A stretch of 64,000 nt of DNA. Source: Myxocyprinus asiaticus. Its lineage: Eukaryota > Chordata > Actinopteri > Cypriniformes > Catostomidae. Below the pieces are notes generated by a model, which was not told the DNA's origin, did no database searches, and saw only the letters and a program-made list of their open reading frames with translations. Below, in pieces: positions 1 through 59,241 of the stretch. Position numbers and translations under genes: made by a program. The stretch lies in NCBI RefSeq assembly GCF_019703515.2, contig NC_059385.1, positions 33,378,501 through 33,442,500 of the forward strand, given 5' to 3'. Positions within the stretch are counted from its first letter, which is position 1, and each line of letters opens with the position of its first letter.

Positions 1-83
1 GTTTTCTATGATAAAATGTCAGGAATTGTGAAAAACTGAGTTTAAATATATTTGGCTATGGTGTATGTAAACTTCTGTATCTA
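1..83. mobile_element. Fragment of a Sleeping Beauty/Tdr1-type Tc1 terminal repeat
   Basis: The text aggaattgtgaaaaactgag followed by ggtgtatgtaaacttctg is the terminal-repeat sequence of salmonid/cyprinid Tc1 elements of the Sleeping Beauty/Tdr1 type, as I know it. No transposase is attached, and it abuts another Tc1 relic at about 84. Confidence 0.55.
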
Positions 84-507
84 AACATAAATGGAACTAT
101 GGGAATTATGTTGTGACTAAACAAAATCCAAAATAAATCAAAACTGTGTTATATTTTAGCATCTTCAAAGTAGTCACCCTTTGCCTAGAATTACTCTTGA
201 CATTTTCTCAACCAACTTCTTGAGGATGATTTTTAAACAGTATTGAAGGAGTTCCCATCTATGTTGGGCACTTATTGGCTGCTTTTCTATATTATTTGGT
301 CCAAGTCATCAATTTCAAAAACTTTTATTTATTTATTTTTTTATTACATTTTAGTTTTATAATGAAATAAATTAATATGGTGGCACAATTATATTTTTGT
401 CTACAAAACTAATTTCAAACATTTAAGCATACGCCTTCAGATCAAAAGATTTTTAAGATCATGAGAAACATTTCAGTCAAGTGTTTCAAAAGTTTTGACC
501 GGTAGTC
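84..507. mobile_element. Internally deleted Tc1-like relic
   Basis: About 200 bp (ggaactatgggaattatg to attggctgctttt) is nearly identical to 19247-19466. The right end, tttgaccggtagt near 507, mirrors cactaccggtcaaaa at 19147, the terminal repeat of that family. No open transposase is left. The remaining 286-480 is AT-rich and specific to this copy. Confidence 0.65.
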
Positions 508-741
508 TATACATATCAATCAAGCATATAAATCAAGTCTTGACCTTAGTAAAATTATCGACGGCTAGTTTTCCTTCTGTGTATTTTTTTTATATATTTA
601 TTATTTTATAGATAACCTAAATGTTGTCAATTTACAAATACATTCCCACTCAAAATCAATGCCTTACTGTCGAATGAGCCTTTCAAAATATGCAATATTA
701 TTGAAAATTGCACTTATTGTAATATAATAATAATAATAATA

Positions 742-783
<42 letters not shown>

Positions 784-958
784 ATATCATCTCTTATTTT
801 TAGTCTCTGACTTTACATTTTCCATTTTATAAGCCCCAAAACCCCACCCCCCACCAGTGCCACCAAAGGAGGTGCTGGTGCCACCGGTGCTACCACTATC
901 AAATGTAAGTCTGAAGCCGTTGAGAGGCTCAGTAATAATGTGTCATGTGTTTTTGTAG
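508..958. repeat. AT-rich intron with (TAA/TTA)n microsatellite at 722-783
   Basis: 722-783 is an ATA/ATT trinucleotide microsatellite that changes phase in the middle (TAA repeats then TTA repeats), forming an imperfect inverted repeat. Otherwise this is intron upstream of the first PPIP5K exon, with no other feature seen. Confidence 0.75.
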
Positions 959-48302
<47,344 letters not shown>

Positions 48303-48304
48303 GT

Positions 48305-51300
48305 ACAAGTTAAATGGAATGATAAATATTATGAAATGATGAATACTGCTTTTTTGTTATATTTTGGGATATTATTCTTCCTTTCTATGATTATTATTAT
48401 TATATAATTATTATATAATTATATAATAAAGGATATTATTGTTATAACTTTGTGAACATTTTGTGAAGATGTCAATGCATTTAGGTTATTTATTGTATGT
48501 GTCTAAATCAATTAATTTCAATTATACTGTGGTTTAGTGCTGTGCCTAGCAACATAGTTTGCAACCTGGCACTTCAAATTGAGATTTACTGATTGCCCTG
48601 ATGTAAAATATAAAATTGTCAAACCATTTTAATGACGATTAGAAATATAGCTGCAAGCAGCAATGATGGACCCAAGCACAACTGATCCATTTCCACCCGT
48701 TGGCTTTTGGAAAACAATGCAAGGTGTACACATGCATTTGGCATTATTCTAATCAATTTTGAAGCAATTTGAATAATTATAAGGGGACTATTTTAAAGTC
48801 TGTTATAAGAGCCACACTTCATGCTGCCATGTGTGGTGCTATGACTGTGATCCAAAATAGTCAAATCCATGTGATTAGCCCCCAAGACTAAACATACATC
48901 ACAATTTTTATCTAAATCACACATTGCACACAGAAGATACGAGACCCTTCCTTTTTCCCATTTTTTGCCATTAATTTAATGCCTCGCCATGGCAACACCA
49001 TTCGATATATCAAAATCTGTTCGCAATTTAGCATCTTCTGTGTCTTGGCATAATGTTGTCTAAATGTGGTGACAGTCTCATGAATCACCTAGGAAGAGTA
49101 TTTAAAAGTTCAGAGACTGCAGTATTCAAAAAACACAAAATGACCGACTTCCTGTTGGGTGAACCTAATGACTATAATTATGAAAGTTGTCCGGCTTGAT
49201 GAGAACTATATATGTACCAATTTTGGTGACTGTAGTTGAAAATGGGGGTGCTACAGAGGCGTCTTACACACACAGTTTATAGGGGCCACTACAGAGCCCC
49301 CCCATACACCCATGCGTGAAATTTTGCCCAGAACTAATGGCCAAAGACTCTGATGTGTGTGCAAAATTTCATGAAATTTTAAGCATGCCAAGTGCCTAAA
49401 AAAGATCAAATATAGGAAGAAAGGAATAACAATTAATGCGTTGCCATAGCGACAGTATTTAAGATATCAAATATCCCTTTACAAATTTACATCAGCAGTG
49501 CCATGACATTATTCTAAAGAATTTTGAAGCAATTCATGTAAACATAAGAGGGCTATTTCAAAAGTGCCATACTTCTTGCTGCCAGTTGGTGGCACTGTGA
49601 CCATGACCCATAATAGCCACATAAATGTGATCAGCCTCCATTACCAAACATACAGCTGAATTTTCATCAAAATCATACAATGATTAATACTATTTAAATA
49701 GCCCTTTACAAATTTACATCAGCAGTGTCTTGACATTCTTTTGAAGAATTTTGAAGAAATTCATGTAAACATAAGAGAGCTATTTCAAAGATATTATATA
49801 AAATATAAGAAGATATAAGTTATTCGGCATGAATTTATTGCTTCGCCATGGTGACACCGTTAAAAAAAAAATATATAATAATCAATTCAAATTAATTCAA
49901 TAAAACTTTAATTAAATGATATAGAACAGTTATCAGTAATTTTCAGCATACCATTGCATTATTTTATTGTATGAAGTGTTTTTTTTTTTGTTGTTGTTGT
50001 TGTTTTTTTTAACAGATAATCAAAATATAACTGTCAAATAAAGTGCTGCACAGCAGAGCTTAATATAATACAATTATTATGTTATTATTACAGTATATAA
50101 TACATAACTATAGAGTAGTGACATATTTCTATCATATTTTTGTCTATTTAAATGGAACTCTTATTTGAGGGAACTCTTATTTTGACGATTTACCTAGCAA
50201 TGTAGCTTCATGATCTCTTGATTCATAACTGAGGAAGCGCAGATTGCTGGTGACTCCCCTACAAATATGCAACTAGATGTTCTCTGGTGCGGGCCTTTTA
50301 ACACAAGACCCGCATGATTCCTGTCCATGCTGCTGATACAGTAAATGCTGAGGAGTTATTTGTGTAGTTATGGCTGAAAGTATCGACAAAGGAACATTTA
50401 TAGCACATGTTATTCATGCCAGCAAATGCTGCATTATGCTGTGTTGTTGTGAATTTGACAAATAAATGTTTTAAATGTGATGTCTTTATTTTGAGCATGA
50501 GTAACTTATGGTCAAGTGTCATCACATGCAGGCTAACACTTATAAACATTACATTATTTAAGCTCAAAATGCAGTCATATTAAAGCGAGCGAGTCTCTTG
50601 CTGACATGCAGTGACAGGCTCACGCTCTGCATGGAGACCTGCAGGTGTGCTCGTTGTAACACTGAAGCACTAACTAAGCTTTTTTGTTTACAGACAACAA
50701 ATAATAAACTTGTGAAGATCAATAAACACCTTTGATGATACATTTTGAGCATTACAAGTATTACATACTTACTTCCATGGAAAGAAATCTGAGGTAAAAT
50801 CAATTGTTAAATATTATCACTCTCTAAAATGCATTTAAAACAGTGATGAATATTATTCGCGCACAGCAGTAACAGACATTTCCTTAACAAATAAACAAGA
50901 AGCCAGGACACCTTTTAGAGCCAAAACTTTTGCACGGGAAAATGTAGACAGATTGCATGTTGAAGCAGGGAATTTTGTAGAAGGATTTCTTGTCCTGTGG
51001 CTCCCTCTGGTGGACAAAATTGGTACAACATCCTGCATCAGTAATTCACATAGTTGAATTAATGAATAATCTTGATGTGTTGCTGACAACAGAAATTGGT
51101 GAAATTTAGCATGTGTCATCAGACTGTCCTGGTGTTTATCATCAAAATAATAAGATTTGACAAAAGATTCTGTGGACACAGTTATTTGGGTGTGACATTT
51201 CAACTGCTTTGAGCACAGTTGCAAAGATAGGATTTTCATACGTTATAGCGCTGCCTAGCATAAGAAACAAACGAAACTCTGTGCCTGTTTCTTCAGAGTA

Positions 51301-51402
51301 TTCTCTTGTCCATGTGTACAAAGTTTTGTTAAGTTTAAAAATTGCGCTCTCAAGATACAGATTAATTAGTCATTATAAAATATGTATATAAATATATACG
51401 TC
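48305..51402. other. Intron; repeat-family sequence from 48641
   Basis: 48305-48640 is AT-rich intron. From 48641 it holds the hairpin-headed repeat, with two partly duplicated sections (around 48721-48900 and 49500-49690, then again 49690-49810, sharing cctttacaaatttacatcag). A partial unit near 51000-51390 precedes the LINE. Confidence 0.5.
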
Positions 51403-54376
51403 ATGATGGTGGTGTGGAGCGCTCCTGTTGTTTTGTTGTTTTTGTTTGTTTGTGCTGTGTTTAGTAATCTTTTTCCAGTCAGTTTTACCAGAGACGAACT
51501 GCTGAACATTCAACAGCTTATACCAGACAGTCTCTTCCCGGTTTTTGAATATTCAGACATTTTGCTAGACATTTTAGTTGGAGGCGCAGCTTTGTTGTTA
51601 AGGAGACATAGGCAAGGAAGACGAGCCAGTGCACTGGTCAGACTCCGTCGGCGGGGCTTTTGAACAACGCTGCCGAGCATTCATCTTGCAAATCTCCGCT
51701 CTCTTCCTAACAAAACGGACGAACTACATCTCCTCACCCGCACAAACAAGGACTTTTCAACCTCTGCTGCCTTGTGCTTCACAGAAACCTGGCTGAGTGA
51801 AGCCATTCCGGACAGTGCGGTACATCTGCCGGGCTTTCAGCTCTTCAGAGCGGATTGCATCGCGGAGTTAACGGGGAAAACGAGAGGCAGTGGAACATGC
51901 TTTTACATCAGTGAAAGATGGTGTACAGATGTAACAACGTTAAAGAGGATGTGCTGTCCTAATTTGGAAGCGCTCTTTATTAACTGTAAGCCTTTCTATT
52001 CACAACAGGAGATTTCCTCATTTATTCTGGTGAGTGTGTATATTGCGCCAAACGCGTGTTTGAATGCGGTGCTGCAACAGCTGGCTGATCAAATCACAGA
52101 CAAGGAACAATAATACCCCTACTCAGTTATTAATATTCTTGGGGATTTTAACAAAGCAAATCTCACACATGAACTTCCCAAATACAAACAGCGCATTACA
52201 TGCCCCACCAGAGACAGGAACATACTGGATCATTGCTACACAACAATAAAGGATGCGTATCGCTCTGTCCCTAGAGCAGCTTTGGGACTCTCTGATCATT
52301 GTCTGGTTCATTTTCTTCCAACCTACAGGCAGAAATTAAAATCAACCAAACCAGTAGTAAGGACCGTAAAGAGATGGACCAATGAAGCAGAGCGGGAACT
52401 ACAAGCCTGCTTCGATTGCATGGACTGGAGTGTTTTTGAGGCTGCAGCCACAGACCTGGATGAGCTCACAGATACTGTTACATCATATATCAGTTTCTGT
52501 GAGGATAAGTGCTTTCCTACTAGGACTTATTTAAAGTTCAACAACGACAAACTGTGTGTAAGGGGGTTCAGAGGGAAAGGAGGTGGTGAGAACCGGCTTG
52601 GCAACTTAAATAATAATTTAATGAACAACTTAACCAAGAACACACAAACATAACCACACACAGGGCAGCTGCCTGTAATTCTCTCTCTCTCTAACTGTCG
52701 TCCCCAGCCGCCTTTATCCCTCGCGCGCCCCATCAGGCTGATTGGGGACCAGGCGTGCGTCATTCCAGCCCAGCCCCGCCCTCCTCGGCTCTACACCATG
52801 GTTTACAGCAGAGCTCAGGCAGCTTCGTCAGGCCAAAGAGGATGCTTACAGGGGTGGGGATAAAGTCTTATACAATCAGGCCAGGAACACACTGAACAAG
52901 GAAATCAGAGTGGCTAAAAGAAGATACTCTGAGAAGCTGAAAAGCAAGTTTTCAGCTAATGACCCTGCATCAGTGTGGAGTGGCATGAAACAACTCACAA
53001 ATTACAGGACTCCTACCCCCAACCCTGTGGTGGACCAACAACTGGCTGACGACCTGAATGTGTTCTACTGCGGATTTGAAAGGCCCAATCTCACACCCCA
53101 CACCCACATTGACCTTCACGTCACACAAACATCAACACCTCCTGCAACCCCCCTCCTCCCCCCTCCTGCTACTCAACCTGCACTTAAGATCTGTGAAGAT
53201 GATGTGAGCCACGTCTTTCGGAAACAAAAGACGAGGAAAGCTTCAGGCCCAGATAGCATCTCACTAGCGTGTCTTCAATCCTGTGCTAACCAGCTGGCCC
53301 CCATCTTCACACAGATCTTCAATGGATCACTGGAGCAGTGTGAAGTCCCATGCTGCTTCAAATGCTCAATCATTATTCCTATCCCAAAGAAACCAAAAAT
53401 CACAGGACTTAATGACTACAGACCTGTCGCCCTGACGTCTGTGGTCATGAAATCATTTGAAAGACTGGAGTTGGCCCACCTGAAGAACATCACTGGACCC
53501 TTTCTAGATCCCCTTCAATTTGCTTATCGAGCAAACAGGTCTGTGGATTATGCAGTCAACATGGGATTGCATCATACCCTGCAAAATCTGGACAGACCAG
53601 GGACATATTCAAGGATCCTTTTTGTGGACTTCAGTTCGGCTTTCAACACCATCATCCCAGCTATACTCCAGAATAAATTACACCAACTCTCTGTTCTCAT
53701 GTCTATCTGTCAGTGGATTACCAGCTTTCTGACGGACAGGCAGCAGCTTGTGAGACAGGGGAAACTCATTTCCAGCACCTGTGCAATGAGCACTGGTGCC
53801 CCCCAGGGATGTGTGCTATCCCCACTACTCTTCTCCCTCTACACCAATGACTGCATCGCCAAGGACCACTCTGTCAAGCTCTTGAAGTTTGCAGATGACA
53901 CCACTGTCATCGGCCTCATCCGAGATGACGATGAGTCTGCATACAGAAGGGAGGTTGAACAGCTGGCTGTCTGGTGCAGTCAAAACAACCTTGAGCTGAA
54001 CATGCTCAAAACGGTGGAGATGATTTTGGACTTTAAGAGGAACACCCCAACACTGACCCCCCTCACCATTCTAAACAGCACTGTGGCAGCAGTGGAGTCA
54101 TTCAGGTTCCTGGGCACTTCCATCTCACAGGACCTGAAGTGGGAGACACACATTGACTCCATTGTGAAAAAGGCCCAGCAGAGGTTGTACTTCCTTCGCC
54201 AGTTGAAGAAGTTCAACCTGCCACAGGCGCTGCTGATACAGTTCAACTCAGCGGTCATTGAGTCTGTCTTCTGCACTTCAATAATTGTCTGGTTTGGTTC
54301 AGTTACGAAATCGGATAGCAGAAGACTACAAAGGACAATTCGCACTGCTGAGAGGATTACTGGCCATATTTGTTGA
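51403..54376 (+). mobile_element. L2/CR1-type LINE, copy 1, 3'-truncated
   Basis: A jockey-superfamily LINE (L2/CR1/Rex1 group) with an endonuclease-RT ORF only. It begins near tgatggtggtgtggagcgct, parallel to 62591 in copy 2, and stops in mid-ORF after RTAERITGHIC at 54376, where the surrounding repeat resumes. A 244-bp foreign segment (52553-52796) interrupts it. No poly(A) or 3' UTR remains. Confidence 0.88.
51403..54376 (+). pseudogene. LINE endonuclease-reverse transcriptase (copy 1)
   Basis: N-terminus VVWSAPVVLLFLFVCAVFSN is strongly hydrophobic. Then RRGF, a TGA at 51661 (an Arg codon, CGA, in copy 2 at the same place), and the APE-type endonuclease (CFTETWLSEAIPDSA with the catalytic Glu). 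After an early stop near 52111 come LGDFNKANLT-type text and [15 protein letters not shown]. The RT frame 52797-54376 has KTRKASGPDSISLACL, DYRPVALTSVVMKSFERLEL, FVDFSSAFNTI, STGAPQGCVLSPLLFSLYTN and KFADDTTVIG, the catalytic Asp pair in FADD. RT C-terminus is cut off. Two stops, one insertion and truncation make it dead. Confidence 0.88.
52553..52796. mobile_element. 244-bp insertion inside LINE copy 1
   Basis: In copy 2 the text acaacgacaaaccatggttt (63695-63714) is continuous; here it is split by a segment starting tgtgtgtaagggggttcaga and ending cggctctacac. It contains (CT)n at 52681-52694. Its ends are short imperfect inverted repeats (gtgta). It resembles a solo LTR or small MITE, but I could not see a clean target duplication. 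Confidence 0.65.
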
Positions 54377-56806
54377 TTTGTCGAGTCGATTTTTTAAGAA
54401 TGTTGAACCACTTGAATCAAAGAAGATGCATATTTAATTTGAACTTTATCACTCAAACAGCTGCGAAGTTATGACAGTTTTATTTATTTTTTTGTAGCGC
54501 CTCCAGTTGCAGAACTGTAAGAAACTTTGTGTACATCTTCAAAATGTCACGCTGACTATGTATACCGAGTTTTGTTACGTTTGGAGTTTGCTTGGAGTAG
54601 ATATTGATCAATTACTCAAATAGCGTTAAACTGGAGGATTTGTATCGTTAATATCTTCTGAATGATTTGACGTATTGAAATTCTTGAACAGCTTTTTTCA
54701 GGAGGGTCTGTTGATGATGTATACCAAATGTCGTGGCAATCAGAAGAAGCAACAACTATGAACTTACTTTGGTCATATGGATGCAAACAGTTTTGAATAA
54801 TGATGCAGAGAGCCCAACTCAGAATCGTACGTAGGTTCGTGGAGTGAACTCAGCAGCATCTTAAATTTTCTGGCATCTTGTTAGCCAGCATAACTGAAAA
54901 GTGCTGATTTTTACCAACGTGTCAATTCACAGGCTATTAATATCACCAAGGCTTTTTATTACAGGGCATTTTATATTAGGTAAAACATGCTGTATTTTTT
55001 TTTTACCAGTGTGGGAACGTACACACCGTAAAAAGTCTAAATAAAATTAGGTACATGACAAGGAATTAAAATGACTGAAGCTGTGGTAATGATTAAATTC
55101 CCCCTCATCCACATATAAAACGAATCCTGTCCGAATAGGGTTTAAATCTATCCTTCAGCCTTTGTTTTCATTTCCAAAAAAATTCAAGATCTATAGGCTT
55201 ATGTATGCTTATTACCTTTCTTCATTAAGCAGATGCTTTCATCCAAAGTGACTGACAAATAAGAACAACAGAAGCTATTCTTCAAAAGGAGAAATTAAGA
55301 AAAAAGCTGTTAATTTATTAATTTATTTATCTGATTTACAAGGAGTGGCTGAATTGAAGAATATAACTGTTAGTGTTCTTTGAAGACATTTCTTGTCGTG
55401 GGGCTCCCTCTGGTGGACAAACTGTATTTACAGCCTGTATTTCTCCATATTTCTTTTTGCTTAAAAATGTAATTGTAAAAATAGCTTTTTCTTCTGTTGT
55501 AGCGCTGCCAAATTTATGACATTTTGCAGTTGACCTCAGAATGTTCCTTTTTCCATGTTTTAATTTTTGCTAAGTTTGAAAATAAGATAAAGGCCGATGA
55601 GTTATTATGGGCCACAGCCCAAAACGGATTTGATTATATCTTCAGAATGATATGATATATAAAAATTATTTTGATAACTTGTTGTCTGGAGGGTCTGTAG
55701 ATTTTGTATACCAAGTTTTGTGCAAATCGGACAAACAACATATGACGAGTTCGAAAAAGTTTTTTCAAAAAAATATTTGTAATAAATACGTTTTCTTGCA
55801 GGAATGGAAATCCTTGTGACCATATCATTAGGGGGCACTGGTGGATTCAGAGAAGCTACACATTTTATTGTAGCCTATATGGTTCCGGAGTTATTCATGT
55901 TTAATTGTAGGTCAATTTAACATTTATACGACCTCAGCTGCAAGTTTAAAGTTAATCCATAACTGATATTTAAATGTTAAATCAATGTTAAATCACTAAG
56001 CATGTTAAAAATGAATTGAATTAAGATGCACAGAATGTTTAACCATTATATAATCCCTGCAACAATTAATTACAGTCAGACAGTGGTGCATAATGGACTT
56101 CAAAAGATTGTATGATTTACAGGGGCTGTGGCAAAATACAGTATGTTAGAATTTCTGTGGAATCAGACATTTACAATTTTTTGTCTTGTGGCTCCCTCTG
56201 GTGGCCAAACAGTAAAACAGCCTGTCTATCTCCATATTTCTAACTGCGTAAAAATGCAGTTGTAAAAATAGCTATTTTTTCTGTTCAGCGCTGCCAAATT
56301 GATGAAATTTTGCATGTTACCTCAAGATGTTCTTTTGTGCATGAATATTAAGTTTTGTTAAGTTTAAAAATTGTGCTCACAAGATATGGGTCAATTAGTT
56401 ATAACAGGCTACATGCAAAAACCTATTGGCTAATATGTTCTGAATGATTTGACATTAAAATTCTTTTGATTACATTTTGACAGGAATGTCTGTAGATAAT
56501 GTGTACGAAGTTTCAACAGCCTAGAACGAGTTCGAAAAAGTTTTTCAATCAAATAAAAATGGTACTTTTTTTGTGGAAATGGAAATTCACATAACCAAAT
56601 GATTTGGAGGTACTGTGAAACCTCAGAAAGCAGTTGCTGGTGGTTGTGAAACAGAGGTGGACATCACATTTCCGGCACTTGGCTTTGGTACTGATGGATT
56701 CACAGAAATATATATTTTTTTAATCATATATGACTCTGGAGTTAATTTAACTGCTTTGAGCACAGTTGCGCAATTAGGATTTTCTTAAGTTATAGTGCCC
56801 CATAGC
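54377..56806. repeat. Recurring units of the hairpin-headed repeat
   Basis: The phrase atatcttc(t/a)gaatgattt recurs near 54650, 55637 and 56445, each followed some 60 bp later by gtctgt(a/t)gatnntgtata and then gagttcgaaaaagtttttca. Between them lie ggctccctctggtgg (55403 and 56190) and agcgctgccaaatt (55501 and 56284). Units are about 0.8-1.0 kb and diverged. 54377-54710 matches 60135-60480 closely. Confidence 0.7.
56616..56686 (-). repeat. 71-bp copy of piggyBac transposase 3' coding sequence, flanked by GGTACTG
   Basis: Nearly identical to about 57330-57400 (part of the piggyBac C-terminal cysteine-rich region). It is inserted in the repeat unit between two 7-bp copies of GGTACTG (56609-56615 and 56687-56693). 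In other units the flanking text is continuous (ggcactggtggattcagag). Confidence 0.75.
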
Positions 56807-57164
56807 TTAACCCTCTATGGCATTAATTTTATTTTGAGGGGAAAAAAATATTTCACCCCATTTTTGGGAGCCCCTGATATATCAAAATATAAAATGTGTG
56901 ACCCCCCCAACCAGATACTGGTTTGTTCTACGAGGGTACTGAAACACCAAGGTTTTCTATAGCACATATGATAAGTGGAATAAGGAAAACAAGCAATATA
57001 TGCATTAGAAAAAGTTTTATTTTGACAAACATCAACCACAAATGGTTCCAACCAATCACAAACATCAAACAATCAAATAATGAAACTACTACTAATTACA
57101 ACTAACACCTCATGTATAAATGTTTCTCACATTTCATATAAACATATAAACCAACATCCAAATG

Positions 57165-57197
<33 letters not shown>

Positions 57198-57299
57198 AGG
57201 GGTTATCCTGTGTGTGTGGATATATGTGCATGCATGTGTGTTTGAATGTGTGTTTGTGTGAGTTATTGGTTATTGTTTGAATCAGTGCTTCTCTTTTTG

Positions 57300-58676
57300 A
57301 CAAAGCACACTCTGATTTCCTATTCTTTGTGAAACCTCAGAAACAGTTGTTGGTGGATGTGAAACAGAGGTGGACATCACATTTCCGGCACTTGGCTTTG
57401 GTGTACCTGTGCACCCTGGTACCTTGCATCTCCCTGTCTTTTCAGCCATAATCATCCGTTGGCTGTGGCATCCAGGCGCACATCAGGGACTGGAATTGGA
57501 GCAGTGGGTCCTTTTCTCCTCGTCTCCTCATACTCACCAGCAATTGTGGAACTGGGATGACCTTTCTTGCGCTCCAGGCTCTTTCCACTTCTGCATAGGC
57601 CTTCAGCGATGTATGACTTGAAGGTATACAGCTTCATATGTTCCTTCTTTCTCATGCCAGTGCCTTCACAATCTCTTCGGTAGAGCAGCCAGGTGGTCAC
57701 GATGATCATATCCAGTAAGTGGAACACCAGGCAGTGGTAAAACTTCTCTGATCTGATTTTGTTCCTGTACAGTGCAATCAGAGAGTCAAGCAGATCCACG
57801 CCACCCATATTCTTGTTGTATTCTTTCACCACAGCAGGGCAGAGGACTTTGGTGAACATCTATCGCTTGCGAAACCACCTGTCAACCTCGGTGACTGGGT
57901 GGGCTCCAGTGTAATCACTCAGAAGGGTCACTGAGCGGTTATCGTACCACTACACAATGTGCAAGGTGGTTTCTCCAACCAAGGCCATCTTCTGTTCAAA
58001 AGATCCATGTCCTGCTCTCTTCAGCTCAGCATCGCACATCAAGTTGACGCCTGGTAATCTGTTGCCACGAACAGTACCAGTGCAGTGAATTCCCTGCTGA
58101 GCCAGTGTAAGCACAAGAGGGACACTCGTAAACCAGTTGTCGAAGAAAAGTTTGTAGTTCTCTTGCTTGGGTATAGGCTGGATCAGGCGGAGGATGACGT
58201 TGCCACTTGCTCCCACATCTGCTAGGTCAGGAGGTTGTAAATCTCTCCATTCTGGGTAAGCATTGAAGTATGCATTGTGGGGTGTTCTCCACTGGGGTAA
58301 GTGTGGAACATCAACCTCTGCTACATCTTCATCCTCAGACTCAGTCTCACTATCAACAGACAGGCATTCTCCTAAAAAAAAAGCAGGAAGCACAAATTTG
58401 AATGTGTCATATACCCTTCATCATCCACTGACACGCTTGCAAACAAACACACACACACACACCACACACACACGTTACTTTGCTGACTGACCCCTAACTG
58501 ACCCCTGGCCTCCTAACTGTCTCTCAAACCTGATTCAGGGATCCACTCTTCCTGACTCTTCTCAAGCTCACTGTCCTCATTGTCACTCTCCTCAAGCTCA
58601 CTGTCCTCACTGTCAGAGGGAATGACCCTAACTGCTCGATCATGTTCCTTCTGCCCATAAAATGTTCTTGTGTCCA
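57300..58676 (-). pseudogene. piggyBac transposase (PGBD4-like), decayed
   Basis: MDTRTFYGQKEHDRAVRVIP at 58676 starts an acidic N-terminus with a small tandem repeat (EDSELEESDN, EDSELEKSQ), ending at a possible donor (TCAG/gtttga). Acceptor ttttag near 58375 leads to GECLSVDSETESEDEDVAEV. About 200 residues expected between WRTPHNAYFNAYPEW and PDLADVGASGNV are missing, including the first catalytic Asp. FFDNWFTSVPLVLTLAQQGI and NMGGVDLLDSLIALYRNKIR carry the second and third Asp. Two in-frame stops lie at about 57945 and 57860. A Cys-rich C-terminus follows to about 57300. Confidence 0.87.
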
Positions 58677-58731
58677 TTTCCTGTAAGTATCAGTAGATAG
58701 TAAATTAAAAACATTGACTATTGGTGCGTTC

Positions 58732-59241
58732 AAGTCATGTCGGAAAGATTGTATTTACGAGTTGAACAGACATGAACGCCACCACAAAGTCATAATTATG
58801 AGAGGGAAGCAATGGTGGAAGCAAATCATTTTCAATCATGATAAATTTATTTGTGAATGCTGACAGTACAATGTAGTTTGTACGCATTTTGTGTACTGTT
58901 AAAGAGAGATAAAGTTTGCCAGAAACTCTTTTAGCCAGTTTATGAGCTGATAGGCTTGAGCAACCAAACTACATTTCCCATCATTCTCTGTGACAGCATA
59001 AGAATAATAAAAAACATAATTCATCAATTACACACATAATGCACATTCTTTGCTCTTCATGTTGGTGCAGTAGCGCTAAAAAGCTTCCTATATTTGTCAG
59101 TAAGTGGGGATAAAAGAAAGAAATATGAAATTGCCCAATGTGTAATTTTTCCTGACCACAATCACTCGAACGCACATTATGCTGTAATTTCGAATTCCGA
59201 GCTCGTAAAAACGAACTTCCCAAGAGGACTTGAATGCACCA
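58732..59241. mobile_element. MITE with TGGTGCGTTCAAG ends
   Basis: 510 bp starting TGGTGCGTTCAAGTCATGTC and ending GGACTTGAATGCACCA. Flanking TAT on both sides (58729-58731 and 59242-59244) may be a 3-bp target duplication. The ends resemble those of 14622-15075, so the two are related. No coding capacity. Confidence 0.7.
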
